Shown: positions 17,750 through 26,484 of the stretch, one piece after another
Numbering within the stretch: the first letter of the stretch is position 1
How the letters are laid out: the number at the start of each line of letters is the position of its first letter
From: Asticcacaulis sp. YBE204
GTDB lineage: Bacteria; Pseudomonadota; Alphaproteobacteria; Caulobacterales; Caulobacteraceae
Assembly (NCBI RefSeq): GCF_000495855.1
Contig: NZ_AWGF01000001.1
Span: 666,165 to 730,164, forward strand
Length of the DNA: 64,000 nucleotides
Reading direction: 5' to 3'
The notes under the pieces: model-generated
Seen by the model: the letters and a program-made list of their open reading frames with translations, nothing else
What the model was told of the DNA's origin: nothing
Databases searched by the model: none
Program-made: the position numbers and the translations under genes

Positions 17750-20700
17750 CTAAAATTTCTTGGTTACGTTAAGCGAATAGGTGATGCCGTCATAGTCCGC
17801 AACGCGGTTGAAGGCTTCGACCCCTTCGTACTCTTCGCGACGCGAATTGGTGATGTTGTAGACTTCGAGGCGCACCTCGGTCGTCGCGTTCGGCATGTAG
17901 GCGCCCGAAAAATCGAGCTGCCCGCGCGGCCGGACGCGGCTGGACGAGCCGGTGAAGGTCGAACCGCCTTCGAGCAGGATGTCGGACGCATAGTTATAAG
18001 CCAGACGCGCCTGCCAGTGGTCGTCCTCGTAATAGCCGATCAGATTGAACGTGTGATCGGCCACGCCGTAGAGCTTCGAGCCATTGCTGCCGCTCGACGT
18101 CACCTTGGTGGCGTTGAAGACCATGCCGAAGTTCTTCCAGATGCCGGGCAGGAAGCTGAAATCCTGCTGGACCTGGAATTCGACGCCCTGCACCTTGAGC
18201 TGGTTCGGGTCGTTGATGATGCGGTTGATGACGATGCGCTGATTGCCGGTCTCGACCGCCGCGCCCTGCTGGATGCGGCAGAAGCCCGTCGCGTCGACGA
18301 ACAGCGGCCCGTAGGATTCGCCCTCGACCTCGAAGTTTTGTCCCACCGGGCAGTAGTTGTTCTGCTCGATGATATTGTTTTCGATCGTCTTGTGGAAATA
18401 GCCGATGGCGACGACATTGCCGCGCCGGTTATACCACGACAGCCCCAGATCAAAGGCCTTGGAACTGCGCGGCTTGAGGCCGAAGCGGTTCATGTCGATG
18501 CGCACCGAACTGAGGGTTTCGCCGGTGTCCGGATCGACGTTTTCGAGCACCCGCGTCGGCGCGGGGGAAAACTCGACCAGATCGAAAGCCTCGAAGGTCT
18601 CATAATAGGCGGCGCGCGCCACCCATTTCGGTGAAAAATCGACGATCAGGTTCATCGACGGCAGCAGCGCGTCGTAGGTGCCCCCCGCCGGTGTCGGCGG
18701 CTGGAAGTAGCCGGGGCGGAAGTCGGCGGCGGTGAAGCCCAGCGCCTGATAGAATTTCAGCGCCTGATCCTCGATCAGCCCGGTCAGGTCGGCCTTGACG
18801 TAGCGCAGGCCGAGATTGCCGCGCACGGGGAAATTGGCGCTAACTTCGGAAAAATCGAACTTCGTCTGGGCGAAGACTTCGAGGTTTTCGCGCGAGGAGC
18901 GGAAGTTCTGACCGGCGACGCGGTTGAGCGGGAAGCGCTGGATCATGCCCGATAGTTCGTTGCGCGGGGCCAGCTCCAGTATCTTCGCATAGGTGATGCG
19001 GGTGCGCGCGGCGGGGGTCAGTTCGGGGAAGAAGGTCGCCAGTTGCGCCGCCGTCATGGTGAAGGCGACATTGGTCGGCACGGTGGTCAGGACCGGGAAA
19101 ATCTGCTGCTCGATCAAGCGGTAATCGACCGACCAGAAGGCGTTCAGTTCGGCATTGGGCGCGCCGGAGCCGAAGAAATGCCCGCCCGACGTCACCGCGT
19201 CGTTCAGCTTGAAGATATCGTTGGTCAGGTTGTTCAGTTGCAGGCCGAGATTGGCGTTTTCCTGATAGACCTGATGCGCCTTTTCCTTGGAATAGTAGAC
19301 GCCGAAATTGACGCTGATTAGCGGGCCGAAATCGAGGGCGCGTTCGGCCTTGAGGTCCAGCGCGTACATGTCGCGATTGACGCGGTGATTGGCGCCGCTG
19401 GCGGTGACGACGACGTTTTCCGGGCGCAGGCCGTTGCGCGCCTGGGTGCCGTTGCCGCCGCTGACCGTATAGCCGCCGACAGCGGTCAGAAGTCGCGACG
19501 GGACGTTGAGATCGAACAGGTAGTTCTTGTAATTGCCGAGACCGGTATCGATGGTCGCCGTGATGCCGTTGGTCGTGTCGTCTATGCCGTCGTTGTTGGT
19601 GTCGGTGCGACCCGTGGTCGGTTGAATGCGGTGCTCGTACAGATACTCCTCGCGCGTACCCAGCGCTTCGGAGATCGTGCCGATGGCATCGATGCGCCAC
19701 GCGCCCAGCCGCAGATTGATCTGCGGATAGAGGGCGAAGCTCTGGTCGATCGAGGGCATGCCGCGATTGCCGATGGGCAGTTGCACGTCGCTGGCCAGCA
19801 CCTTGTTGACGACATAGACGTTTTCGACCGTGCCGTCCGAGCCGCGATCGAACTGCCCGACCAGCACCGGATTGCTGAGTGGCGTGACGATGCCGTTGGT
19901 GTCGGAGGCGAAGGCCGTCAGGATGTCGAGATTGGCCTCGTTCAGGTCGCGGCGGGTGGCTATCCCGTCGAGGCGCACGGTCACGGCGTCGTTGACGCGC
20001 CATTCGAAGCCCGCCGCGCCGGAAATGCGGTCGCCGTCCGAGGTGCGCGAATACTGGCGCACTTCCGACGGATAGACGACCTGATTGGCGACGCCGTTGG
20101 TGGCGGTCGGGATGTTGAAAGCCGAATTGGTTGCCGCCAGTTGCGTCAGGCGCGCGGCGCTATAGGCCGTATAGGCATTGATGCGGATCGTGTCGCGGCG
20201 GAAATTTTGCCGCGAATAGGAGAGGGTGCCATAGACGCCGAAGTCGGGCGTGATCTTCTTCGAGCCGGTGATGAAGAAGGCGGGATTGAGTTTGCCGGTC
20301 GTTTCTTCCCACTGCGCTTCGGCGCGGAGCACGCCGCCGTCCTTGCGCGACAGGGCCGGACGGATGCGCAGATTGACGATCGAGCCGAGACCGCCCGCCG
20401 GCATGTCGGCCGAAAAGGACTTGATGACGTCGGCCCCGCCGAAGATCGAGGCGTCGTAGATGCCGAACGGGTTGCCGGAACCGCGCGTCCCCAGGGTCGG
20501 CGCAGCGATGCTTTGGCCCATCACCGTCGTCTTGGTATATTCGCTGGGCAGGCCGCGCACGCTGATCGAGGCGTCGCGCCGGTCGTCGGAGCGGTTGATC
20601 TGCACGCCCGGAATGCGTTGCAGCGCCTCGCCGAGGTTGAGGTCGGGCGTCGAGCCGATGTCGTCCGCCGAAATGCCGTCGAGGATGACGTCGGATTTCT

Positions 20701-20914
20701 TGCGGATTTCAAGCGCGTCGTTGAGCGAGCCCCGGATGCCGCGCACCACAACGACCTGAATATTATCGTCGGTGGCCTCAGATTCGGGCGTGGTCGTTTG
20801 GGCCGAGGCGCCCGACGCCAGCAGGGTCGAGCTCAGGATCAGGGCGTTCAGGGCCGCCGTGCTCAGGCACAGGGCTTTGAAGGGCCGGGGGGCCGGTCTG
20901 GGAGAGCGGGTCAT
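17750..20914 (-). CDS. TonB-dependent outer-membrane receptor
   Basis: 1,054 residues from the ATG at 20914 (CGGAGG upstream). A signal peptide ends near ASGASA. The TonB-box-like VVVVRGIRGSL is followed by a plug domain (DLNLGEALQRIPGVQINRSD), a 22-strand type barrel, and a terminal Phe (NVTKKF). The long extracellular loops and lack of a siderophore context place it with the carbohydrate receptors common in Caulobacteraceae; here it would import oligosaccharides released by the linked lyases. It is the first gene of the four-gene minus-strand operon. Confidence 0.93.
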   Translation of the reverse strand: MTRSPRPAPRPFKALCLSTAALNALILSSTLLASGASAQTTTPESEATDDNIQVVVVRGIRGSLNDALEIRKKSDVILDGISADDIGSTPDLNLGEALQRIPGVQINRSDDRRDASISVRGLPSEYTKTTVMGQSIAAPTLGTRGSGNPFGIYDASIFGGADVIKSFSADMPAGGLGSIVNLRIRPALSRKDGGVLRAEAQWEETTGKLNPAFFITGSKKITPDFGVYGTLSYSRQNFRRDTIRINAYTAYSAARLTQLAATNSAFNIPTATNGVANQVVYPSEVRQYSRTSDGDRISGAAGFEWRVNDAVTVRLDGIATRRDLNEANLDILTAFASDTNGIVTPLSNPVLVGQFDRGSDGTVENVYVVNKVLASDVQLPIGNRGMPSIDQSFALYPQINLRLGAWRIDAIGTISEALGTREEYLYEHRIQPTTGRTDTNNDGIDDTTNGITATIDTGLGNYKNYLFDLNVPSRLLTAVGGYTVSGGNGTQARNGLRPENVVVTASGANHRVNRDMYALDLKAERALDFGPLISVNFGVYYSKEKAHQVYQENANLGLQLNNLTNDIFKLNDAVTSGGHFFGSGAPNAELNAFWSVDYRLIEQQIFPVLTTVPTNVAFTMTAAQLATFFPELTPAARTRITYAKILELAPRNELSGMIQRFPLNRVAGQNFRSSRENLEVFAQTKFDFSEVSANFPVRGNLGLRYVKADLTGLIEDQALKFYQALGFTAADFRPGYFQPPTPAGGTYDALLPSMNLIVDFSPKWVARAAYYETFEAFDLVEFSPAPTRVLENVDPDTGETLSSVRIDMNRFGLKPRSSKAFDLGLSWYNRRGNVVAIGYFHKTIENNIIEQNNYCPVGQNFEVEGESYGPLFVDATGFCRIQQGAAVETGNQRIVINRIINDPNQLKVQGVEFQVQQDFSFLPGIWKNFGMVFNATKVTSSGSNGSKLYGVADHTFNLIGYYEDDHWQARLAYNYASDILLEGGSTFTGSSSRVRPRGQLDFSGAYMPNATTEVRLEVYNITNSRREEYEGVEAFNRVADYDGITYSLNVTKKF

Positions 20915-20976
20915 GGTGTTCCTCCGAGGGCTGTTTTTAGGTTCGCCCATTCTGCGTCATTGAGTAAGTCAAATCC

Positions 20977-20988
20977 GATACCGGTGTC
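20977..20988. promoter_or_regulatory. LacI-type operator, copy 1
   Basis: GATACCGGTGTC is a 12-bp near-palindrome centred on CG, the form bound by LacI-family dimers. It lies 63 bp before the TonB receptor start, and its exact reverse complement occurs at 21066-21077. Confidence 0.65.
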
Positions 20989-21065
20989 AAGAATGAATCT
21001 TATATGCCAATTTTTGTTATGTTTTATAGGGATTAGACCAAGGTCTAAGTCGCGTTCAAAAAATA

Positions 21066-21077
21066 GACACCGGTATC
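21066..21077. promoter_or_regulatory. LacI-type operator, copy 2
   Basis: GACACCGGTATC is the exact reverse complement of the site at 20977-20988, with centres 89 bp apart. It lies 78 bp before the acetylesterase start. Together the two sites could let one LacI protein control both arms of the locus, perhaps by looping. Confidence 0.65.
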
Positions 21078-21154
21078 TTTTTGGCGTACATATTCTGAAA
21101 ACGTCCTGTCGCTGATATGGCATAAGGGCATAAACAGACGTCAGGGAGACGCAA

Positions 21155-23104
21155 ATGATCAGGTTCGGTTTGTTTTGGGGTGCGGCGCTGACCGCGCTGG
21201 CGACGGTACCGGCGCACGGTGAAACGGCGCTCAGGCTCGACCCTTTGTTCACGCCGCATATGGTGCTTCAGCGCGGCAAGGCCGTCACGGTGAGGGGCGA
21301 CGCTCCGGCGGGCGCGACGGTGAATGTGCGGTTCGCGACCTTAACCGTTAGCGCCAAGGCGGGGCCGGACGGACGCTGGACGGCCACCCTGCCGCCGGTG
21401 CCCGACGGGGCGCGCGGGACGCTTGAGGTCGCTCTCGCGGGCGGTGCGCCGTTGCGGCTGGACGATGTCGTGGCGGGCGATGTGTTTCTGTGTTCGGGGC
21501 AGTCCAATATGGACCTGTCGGTGAACGACACATCCTACCCCAAGCGCACCGCCGAAGAAGGCGAGGGCAAGCCGGTGCGGCTGTTCAAGGTCAAACGCAC
21601 CGCCAGTGCCCGCGCCGACCGCTTTGTGACGCCGGAACTCGGCTGGGCTCTGGCCGGAGCCGACAGTTTGCCGGACTTTTCCGCGGCCTGCTGGCATATG
21701 GCGAAGACGATGGCCGCGTCCAATACCGGCGCGCCGATCGGTCTCATTCAGGCCTCGTGGGGCGGCACCTCGCTCGAAGACTGGATGTCGCCGGACGCCT
21801 TGCAGACCCTGCCCGCCTATAGCGCGGACGTGAAGCGTCTGGGGCGCTATGCCGACGATCCCAAGGCCGCGACGGCCGAGTTGATCACGGCGACCGACGC
21901 CTGGGCGCAGGCGGTCGATCCCGGCGTAGCCTATGCCGCCGCCGGGTTCGACGATAGCGCGTGGCCGGAAATCCCGCTGCCGGGGGTGTGGGAACGCTCG
22001 GGCATTGCGGCCCTGCGCAGTTTCGACGGCCTGATGTGGTTCCGCCGCAGCCTCGACCTGACGGCGGATCAGGCATCCAAACCCGCGATTTTGAAACTGG
22101 GGCGCATCGACGAGCGCGATCAGGTGTGGATCAATGGCACCGTCGTCGGCGCGACCCTGCTGGGCAGCGAGGCCCGCGCCTATGCGATACCCGCCGGTGT
22201 CCTGAAGGCCGGGCGCAACGTCATCGCCATCCGCGTGCTGGACGAACGCGGGGCGGGCGGGCTGATGGGCAAGGCCGGTGACGTGCGGCTGGAGTTGTCA
22301 GGCGCGCCCGCCATCGATCTCAGCGGCCCGTGGCGCTACCGGACCGGAACGGCGCGCCGCGACTGGAAAACCGAGCCGCCCTTCGTGCCGTGGGCCGCAC
22401 CGCGCGGCGTCAGCATGTTGTGGAACGGCATGGTCGCGCCGCTGGGCGGCTTTCCGATCAAAGGCGTCGCCTGGTATCAGGGCGAGACCAATACCAGCGA
22501 CGCTGGGCGCTATGGCGAGCTTCTAACCCTTTGGGCGGCGTCGTGGCGGCGCTTTTTCAACGATCCCGATCTGCCGATCGTCATCGCGCAATTGCCCGGT
22601 TATGGACCGCGCGCCGCCGTGCCGTCGGACGGCGACTGGCCGAAACTGCGCGAGGCCCAGCGTCTGACGGTGGCCAAAGACCCGCACATGGCGCTGAGCG
22701 TGCTGATCGATCTGGGGGTGTCCTACGACATCCATCCGGCACATAAGGACGAGGTGGGCGCGCGTCTAGGCAACGACATGCTGCGTCTGGCCTATGGGCG
22801 CCAGATTCTGCCCGCGCCGTCACCCGTCGCCATCGAAACGACCGCCGACGGCATCCGGGTGCGTTTCGGCTCGACCGGCGGCAGCCTGATCGCCTACGGA
22901 TCGCACGACGCCACGGCGTTCGAGCTGTGCGACGGGGCAGGGGTCTGTCGTTTCGTGCCCGCGCGCGTCGAAGGTGAGAGCATCGTCCTACCCGCAGATG
23001 CCAAGGCGCGTCAGGTTCGTTACGCGTGGCAAGGCTCGCCGCCGGTCAATCTCTACGGCAAAAGCGGCCTGCCGGTCGTGCCGTTTGCGATGGCCATACC
23101 ATAG
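21155..23104 (+). CDS. Sialate-O-acetylesterase-like SGNH esterase
   Basis: 649 residues with a signal peptide to about residue 22. SGNH motifs are clear: the nucleophile Ser117 in GQSNMD, the central WYQGETN block, and the late DIHPAHKDEVG block carrying the Asp-x-x-His pair. A beta-sandwich insertion (about residues 240-380, FDGLMWFRRSLDL) resembles GH2 sugar-binding domains, as in other family members. In plant-polymer loci such enzymes remove acetyl groups from pectin or hemicellulose rather than sialic acid. GGGAGA precedes the ATG. It is divergent from the receptor operon and followed by the carrier gene. Confidence 0.88.
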   Translation: MIRFGLFWGAALTALATVPAHGETALRLDPLFTPHMVLQRGKAVTVRGDAPAGATVNVRFATLTVSAKAGPDGRWTATLPPVPDGARGTLEVALAGGAPLRLDDVVAGDVFLCSGQSNMDLSVNDTSYPKRTAEEGEGKPVRLFKVKRTASARADRFVTPELGWALAGADSLPDFSAACWHMAKTMAASNTGAPIGLIQASWGGTSLEDWMSPDALQTLPAYSADVKRLGRYADDPKAATAELITATDAWAQAVDPGVAYAAAGFDDSAWPEIPLPGVWERSGIAALRSFDGLMWFRRSLDLTADQASKPAILKLGRIDERDQVWINGTVVGATLLGSEARAYAIPAGVLKAGRNVIAIRVLDERGAGGLMGKAGDVRLELSGAPAIDLSGPWRYRTGTARRDWKTEPPFVPWAAPRGVSMLWNGMVAPLGGFPIKGVAWYQGETNTSDAGRYGELLTLWAASWRRFFNDPDLPIVIAQLPGYGPRAAVPSDGDWPKLREAQRLTVAKDPHMALSVLIDLGVSYDIHPAHKDEVGARLGNDMLRLAYGRQILPAPSPVAIETTADGIRVRFGSTGGSLIAYGSHDATAFELCDGAGVCRFVPARVEGESIVLPADAKARQVRYAWQGSPPVNLYGKSGLPVVPFAMAIP

Positions 23105-23162
23105 ACAAGGCCTGTGCCTTGCGCCATGATCGCCGCATAAAAAAGAAAACGGGGCGGTATCG

Positions 23163-24392
23163 ATGACGGAAGCGGGCCAGCACCGCGCGCGATGGTGGGT
23201 CGTGGGCCTGATATTCATGGCCTGCTGCCTGACCTATATGGACCGTCAGATGTTCGGCCTGCTCAAACCGATGATGCAGGCGGAACTCGGCTGGTCGGAG
23301 CTCGACTATTCCGGTGTGGTCATCGCCTTTCATGCGGCCTTCGTCATCGGCTTCCTGACCTTCGGGCCGGTGATGGACCGCTTCGGCGCGCGCCGGGGCT
23401 ATGCCGTCGCCTTTACGGTGTGGGCGCTGGCGCATACGGCGCTGGGGCTCGCCAGTACCGTCGCGCAGTTCGGCCTGGTCCGTTTCATTCTGGGGGTCGG
23501 AGAGTCCGGGACGTTCCCGGCGCGCCTCAAGGCCATTTCGGGATGGTTTCAGCCGCAGGAACGCGCCCTGGCCATCGGGCTGTTCAATGCCGGAGCCTCG
23601 TGCGGGGCATTGCTGACCTTGGCGCTGGTGCCCTATCTCACACAGGCGTTCGGCTGGCGCGGCGCGTTTATCGTCACGGGCGCGCTGAGCTTTCTGTGGC
23701 TCGGCCTGTGGCTTCTGATCTACCGCCGCCCGCCCGTCGTGGATGCCGAAGCCCCCGCGCCGCGCCTGACCTTTGCGATGTTTCTCAGCCTGATGCACGA
23801 CCGGCGCGCCTGGGCCTATATCGTCGTCAAGTTCCTGACGGTGCCGGTGTGGTGGCTGTATCTGTTCTGGCTGCCCGACTTCCTTTACCGCAATCACAAG
23901 CTGGACCTCGGCGTGTTCGGCCTGCCGCTGCTCCTGATCTTTGTCGTGGCCGATATTGGGAGCATCGCGGGCGGATGGGCATCTTCGGCGCTGATCGGTA
24001 AAGGCTTTTCGGTCGGTCGCGCCCGCCTGTCGGTCATGGCGGTGTGTGCGGTGCTGATCCTGCCGCTGGTGGTGGTGCCGTTCAGCCCGTGGTTATGGCT
24101 GTCGGTGGCGATCGTCGCCGTGGCCGCCGCCGCGCATCAGGCCTTTTCCGCCAACCTGCTCGCCCTGCCGTCGGACCTGTTCCCGAAAACGGTCGTCGGC
24201 AGCGTCGTCGGCATCGGCGGTGCCGCCGGTGCGGTGGGCGCGATCCTGATGGCCTTGTTTTCGGGCGTGATACTGGAGTTCACGCAGTCCTATGTCGCCA
24301 TCTTCTGGGTGTCGGGGACGATCTATGTGGTGGCGACTCTCTGCCTGCATTTCAGCCGGGTCTATAGCACATCGCGGTCTGAAACGATCTAA
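23163..24392 (+). CDS. MFS transporter, hexuronate/anion symporter type
   Basis: 409 residues with about 12 membrane helices. LTYMDRQMFGLLKPMMQAEL in helix 1 and the loop GPVMDRFGARRGYA are typical of the anion:cation symporter branch that includes the hexuronate carrier ExuT. It would carry uronate monomers or small oligomers across the inner membrane. It follows the acetylesterase by 58 bases in the same orientation, completing the uptake chain of the locus. Substrate assignment rests on family and context. Confidence 0.85.
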   Translation: MTEAGQHRARWWVVGLIFMACCLTYMDRQMFGLLKPMMQAELGWSELDYSGVVIAFHAAFVIGFLTFGPVMDRFGARRGYAVAFTVWALAHTALGLASTVAQFGLVRFILGVGESGTFPARLKAISGWFQPQERALAIGLFNAGASCGALLTLALVPYLTQAFGWRGAFIVTGALSFLWLGLWLLIYRRPPVVDAEAPAPRLTFAMFLSLMHDRRAWAYIVVKFLTVPVWWLYLFWLPDFLYRNHKLDLGVFGLPLLLIFVVADIGSIAGGWASSALIGKGFSVGRARLSVMAVCAVLILPLVVVPFSPWLWLSVAIVAVAAAAHQAFSANLLALPSDLFPKTVVGSVVGIGGAAGAVGAILMALFSGVILEFTQSYVAIFWVSGTIYVVATLCLHFSRVYSTSRSETI

Positions 24393-24416
24393 GGGCGAGG
24401 CGCTTTAAGAGAGAAG

Positions 24417-24441
24417 TGGTGGTTGGAGGCGGGATCGAACC
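24417..24441 (-). repeat. Duplicated 3' end of tRNA-Met
   Basis: These 25 bases are identical to 24526-24550, the CCA end and T-arm of the complete tRNA-Met gene, in the same orientation 109 bp away. No other tRNA parts adjoin, so this is a fragment. Such duplications are left by site-specific integration at tRNA 3' ends, or by slippage. Confidence 0.85.
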
Positions 24442-24444
24442 CCC

Positions 24445-24495
24445 GTTTGCGTCAGCAAACAAGCCAAAAATGTTTGCGTCAGCAAACAAGCCAAA
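24445..24495. repeat. Tandem 24-bp repeat with hairpins
   Basis: Two identical 24-base units (24445-24468 and 24472-24495, period 27) each contain the inverted repeat GTTTGC-GTCA-GCAAAC. They lie between the tRNA 3' fragment and the full tRNA gene. Confidence 0.85.
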
Positions 24496-24525
24496 TATCG
24501 GCGGTTCGTTGTAAACTGGGGGAAT

Positions 24526-24602
24526 TGGTGGTTGGAGGCGGGATCGAACCGCCGACCTGTGGGTTATGAATCCACCGCTCTAACCATCTGAGCTACCCAA
24601 CC
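24526..24602 (-). tRNA. tRNA-Met (CAT anticodon)
   Basis: Read on the minus strand, the gene folds as a standard cloverleaf: acceptor GGTTGGG pairing with TCCAACC, D-arm GCTC/GAGC, anticodon loop TTCATAA with CAT, T-arm GGCGG/CCGCC with TTCGATC, discriminator A and an encoded CCA. The paired first base rules out initiator tRNA. Elongator Met is most likely; tRNA-Ile with lysidine-modified CAT is the alternative. The 31-39 pair is A-C. Confidence 0.93.
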
Positions 24603-24692
24603 GTTTTCACGTCCGCAGCGGCTTAAAGCGACGCTCCGATATGAAGAGGCCCGCCTATATCCAAATTGCGCAGCCCGTTCAAGCCCGCTTTT

Positions 24693-25721
24693 TCAGTTTT
24701 GCCCACCAAATGCGTTGATAAGCGCGCTCAAACGCGCCCGACCGGCGATCAGGCCATAGGTTTCCAGCGCGTGGGCCTGCGCATGATAGGCGCGATCGAG
24801 GACCGGCATCCAGTCGGCCAGAACCGTTTCGATGGCATCGGCCAGAGCCTCAGGGCTTTCCGGCGGGACAAGCTGCGCCAGTTCGCCGTCCTTCAGGATA
24901 TGGCGCGGGCCGTCGATGCCGGTGGAAATTACCGGCACGCCCGCCGCCATGGCTTCGGCCAGCACCAGCCCGAACGGCTCGACCCGAGACGACAGGACGA
25001 ACAGGTCGCACGTCGCCATGAAGCCGTCCGCCGGTTCGATCCAGCCGGGAAAACCGACGAGAGCCTGTAAGCCCAGCTGATCGACCAGCTTATGCAGATT
25101 GTCTTTTTCCGGCCCGTCCCCGGCGATGCTCAGATGCACGTCGACGTCGCGGTCGCGCAACAGGCCCACCGCTCGGATCAGCACGTCGAAACCCTTGTTG
25201 ACGTGCAATCGCCCCAGCGCGCCGATGACGGGTATATCGAGCGGGAACGGTTTGACCGGATGCATGGTCAGGGGCGTGAAGTTTTCCAGCTCGTGTACGT
25301 GCAGTTTCGGTTGACGCGTTTTAAGCGCTTCGGCGACGGCGGGCGAGACGGCGATGGCGGCAGCGACCTTGGCAATGTCGGGTTTGAAGCGGAAATTATG
25401 CACCACGGCCACGGTTTCTGGGGCCAGATCGGCCCAGCCATGCACGGCCAGGGTGATGGCGCGGTTGCCGTGCGCCAGCACGATATCGGGTTTGAAGGTT
25501 TTGGCGATGGCTTTCAGTTTCAGCGCCGCCAGTGGCGAGCCGGTGAATTTCGTATTGAGAACCCTGACCTGATCGCGCGGCAGTTTATCGCACAAAACGC
25601 CGTCCGAATGGCCGACACTGAGGATCTCGAACCCTTCGCCTTTCAGCGCCTGATGGTAGCGCAGCGACATGGTTTCCAGACCACCGCGGCCCTTGGCCAG
25701 CATGAGATTGAGTACGCGCAT
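24693..25721 (-). CDS. Glycosyltransferase family 4-type protein
   Basis: 342 residues with a GT-B fold. The N-terminal domain starts MRVLNLMLAKGRGGLETMSL (gly-rich loop), and the C-terminal domain has GALGRLHVNKGFDVLIRAV and the nucleotide-sugar site SSRVEPFGLVLAEAMAAGVP (E-x7-E type). It probably moves a hexose to lipopolysaccharide or a surface glycan. The ATG at 25721 has GGGAG upstream; an ATG seven codons earlier lacks one. It is a single gene with no linked polysaccharide cluster. Confidence 0.88.
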   Translation of the reverse strand: MRVLNLMLAKGRGGLETMSLRYHQALKGEGFEILSVGHSDGVLCDKLPRDQVRVLNTKFTGSPLAALKLKAIAKTFKPDIVLAHGNRAITLAVHGWADLAPETVAVVHNFRFKPDIAKVAAAIAVSPAVAEALKTRQPKLHVHELENFTPLTMHPVKPFPLDIPVIGALGRLHVNKGFDVLIRAVGLLRDRDVDVHLSIAGDGPEKDNLHKLVDQLGLQALVGFPGWIEPADGFMATCDLFVLSSRVEPFGLVLAEAMAAGVPVISTGIDGPRHILKDGELAQLVPPESPEALADAIETVLADWMPVLDRAYHAQAHALETYGLIAGRARLSALINAFGGQN

Positions 25722-25908
25722 ATAGGCTCCCGCCGTGTTCATGTTTGATCTAGCCGGTATTTCACAGCACGGAAAGCCTGCGATCTGTGACTTTTGAGAC
25801 GATTTTTAGGATTTGTGACAGTTTATAGTAAGGTTGGGGTGGATTTTTTTGAAAAATGCGCCTTTATGGAAAAGGTTTTGCGTAAATGTGGTGTGAGGGG
25901 AAACGACT

Positions 25909-26400
25909 GTGTCCGCGGATATTGACGAACTCGATGCGCGTATCCTGACTCTGGTGCAGGAAAACGCCAGCCTGTCGGTCGCCGAGATCGCGGAAAAGGT
26001 CAATCTGTCGCCATCGCCGTGCTGGCGCCGCCTGAAGCGACTGGAGGATATCGGCGTCATTCGGAAGCGCGTGACGATCCTCGATCCCGACCTTCTGGGG
26101 CTGGGCTTCGAGGTCTATGCGGCCGTCAAGCTGTCCCTGCCGTCGCGCGAAAACCTTGAGGCCTTCGAGGCGCGGCTGGCCGAATGGCCGGAGATCGTCT
26201 CGTGCGCCACGGTGACCGGACGCGAGGACTATATGCTGCGTATCGTGACGCGCGACATGCACGCCTATGACGACTTCATGCGCGACAAGCTGCTGGCGTC
26301 CGACCTCGTTTCGGCGATCGAGAGTCGCATCGTCATCCGCTCGGTCAAGACGACCTCGGCCCTGCCGTTGAAACTGGTCGTACCTGAGGCGGATGCTTAA
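25909..26400 (+). CDS. Lrp/AsnC-family transcriptional regulator
   Basis: 163 residues: helix-turn-helix (ELDARILTLVQENASLSVAE, then SPSPCWRRLKRLED) and RAM domain (TGREDYMLRIVTRDMHAYDD). The start is GTG with GAGGGG upstream. It is clearly paralogous to the regulator at 11786. Its target is not evident; the downstream exported protein and the upstream divergent glycosyltransferase are the neighbours. Confidence 0.9.
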   Translation: MSADIDELDARILTLVQENASLSVAEIAEKVNLSPSPCWRRLKRLEDIGVIRKRVTILDPDLLGLGFEVYAAVKLSLPSRENLEAFEARLAEWPEIVSCATVTGREDYMLRIVTRDMHAYDDFMRDKLLASDLVSAIESRIVIRSVKTTSALPLKLVVPEADA

Positions 26401-26484
26401 CGAGCGAAAGTGCGGTGCGCGCCATAATCCAGTCATAATCGGCGGCTTTTTTGCATATGCACATTCACTGCAAAAGGCTCGACG

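Noticed and set aside
19385..21115. Long plus-strand open frame opposite the TonB receptor
   Set aside because: It is an antisense shadow in GC-rich DNA; the minus strand encodes a complete receptor with signal peptide, plug and terminal Phe.
24445..24495. Tandem hairpin repeats as a mini CRISPR array
   Set aside because: Only two units with a 3-base gap, no spacers and no cas genes.
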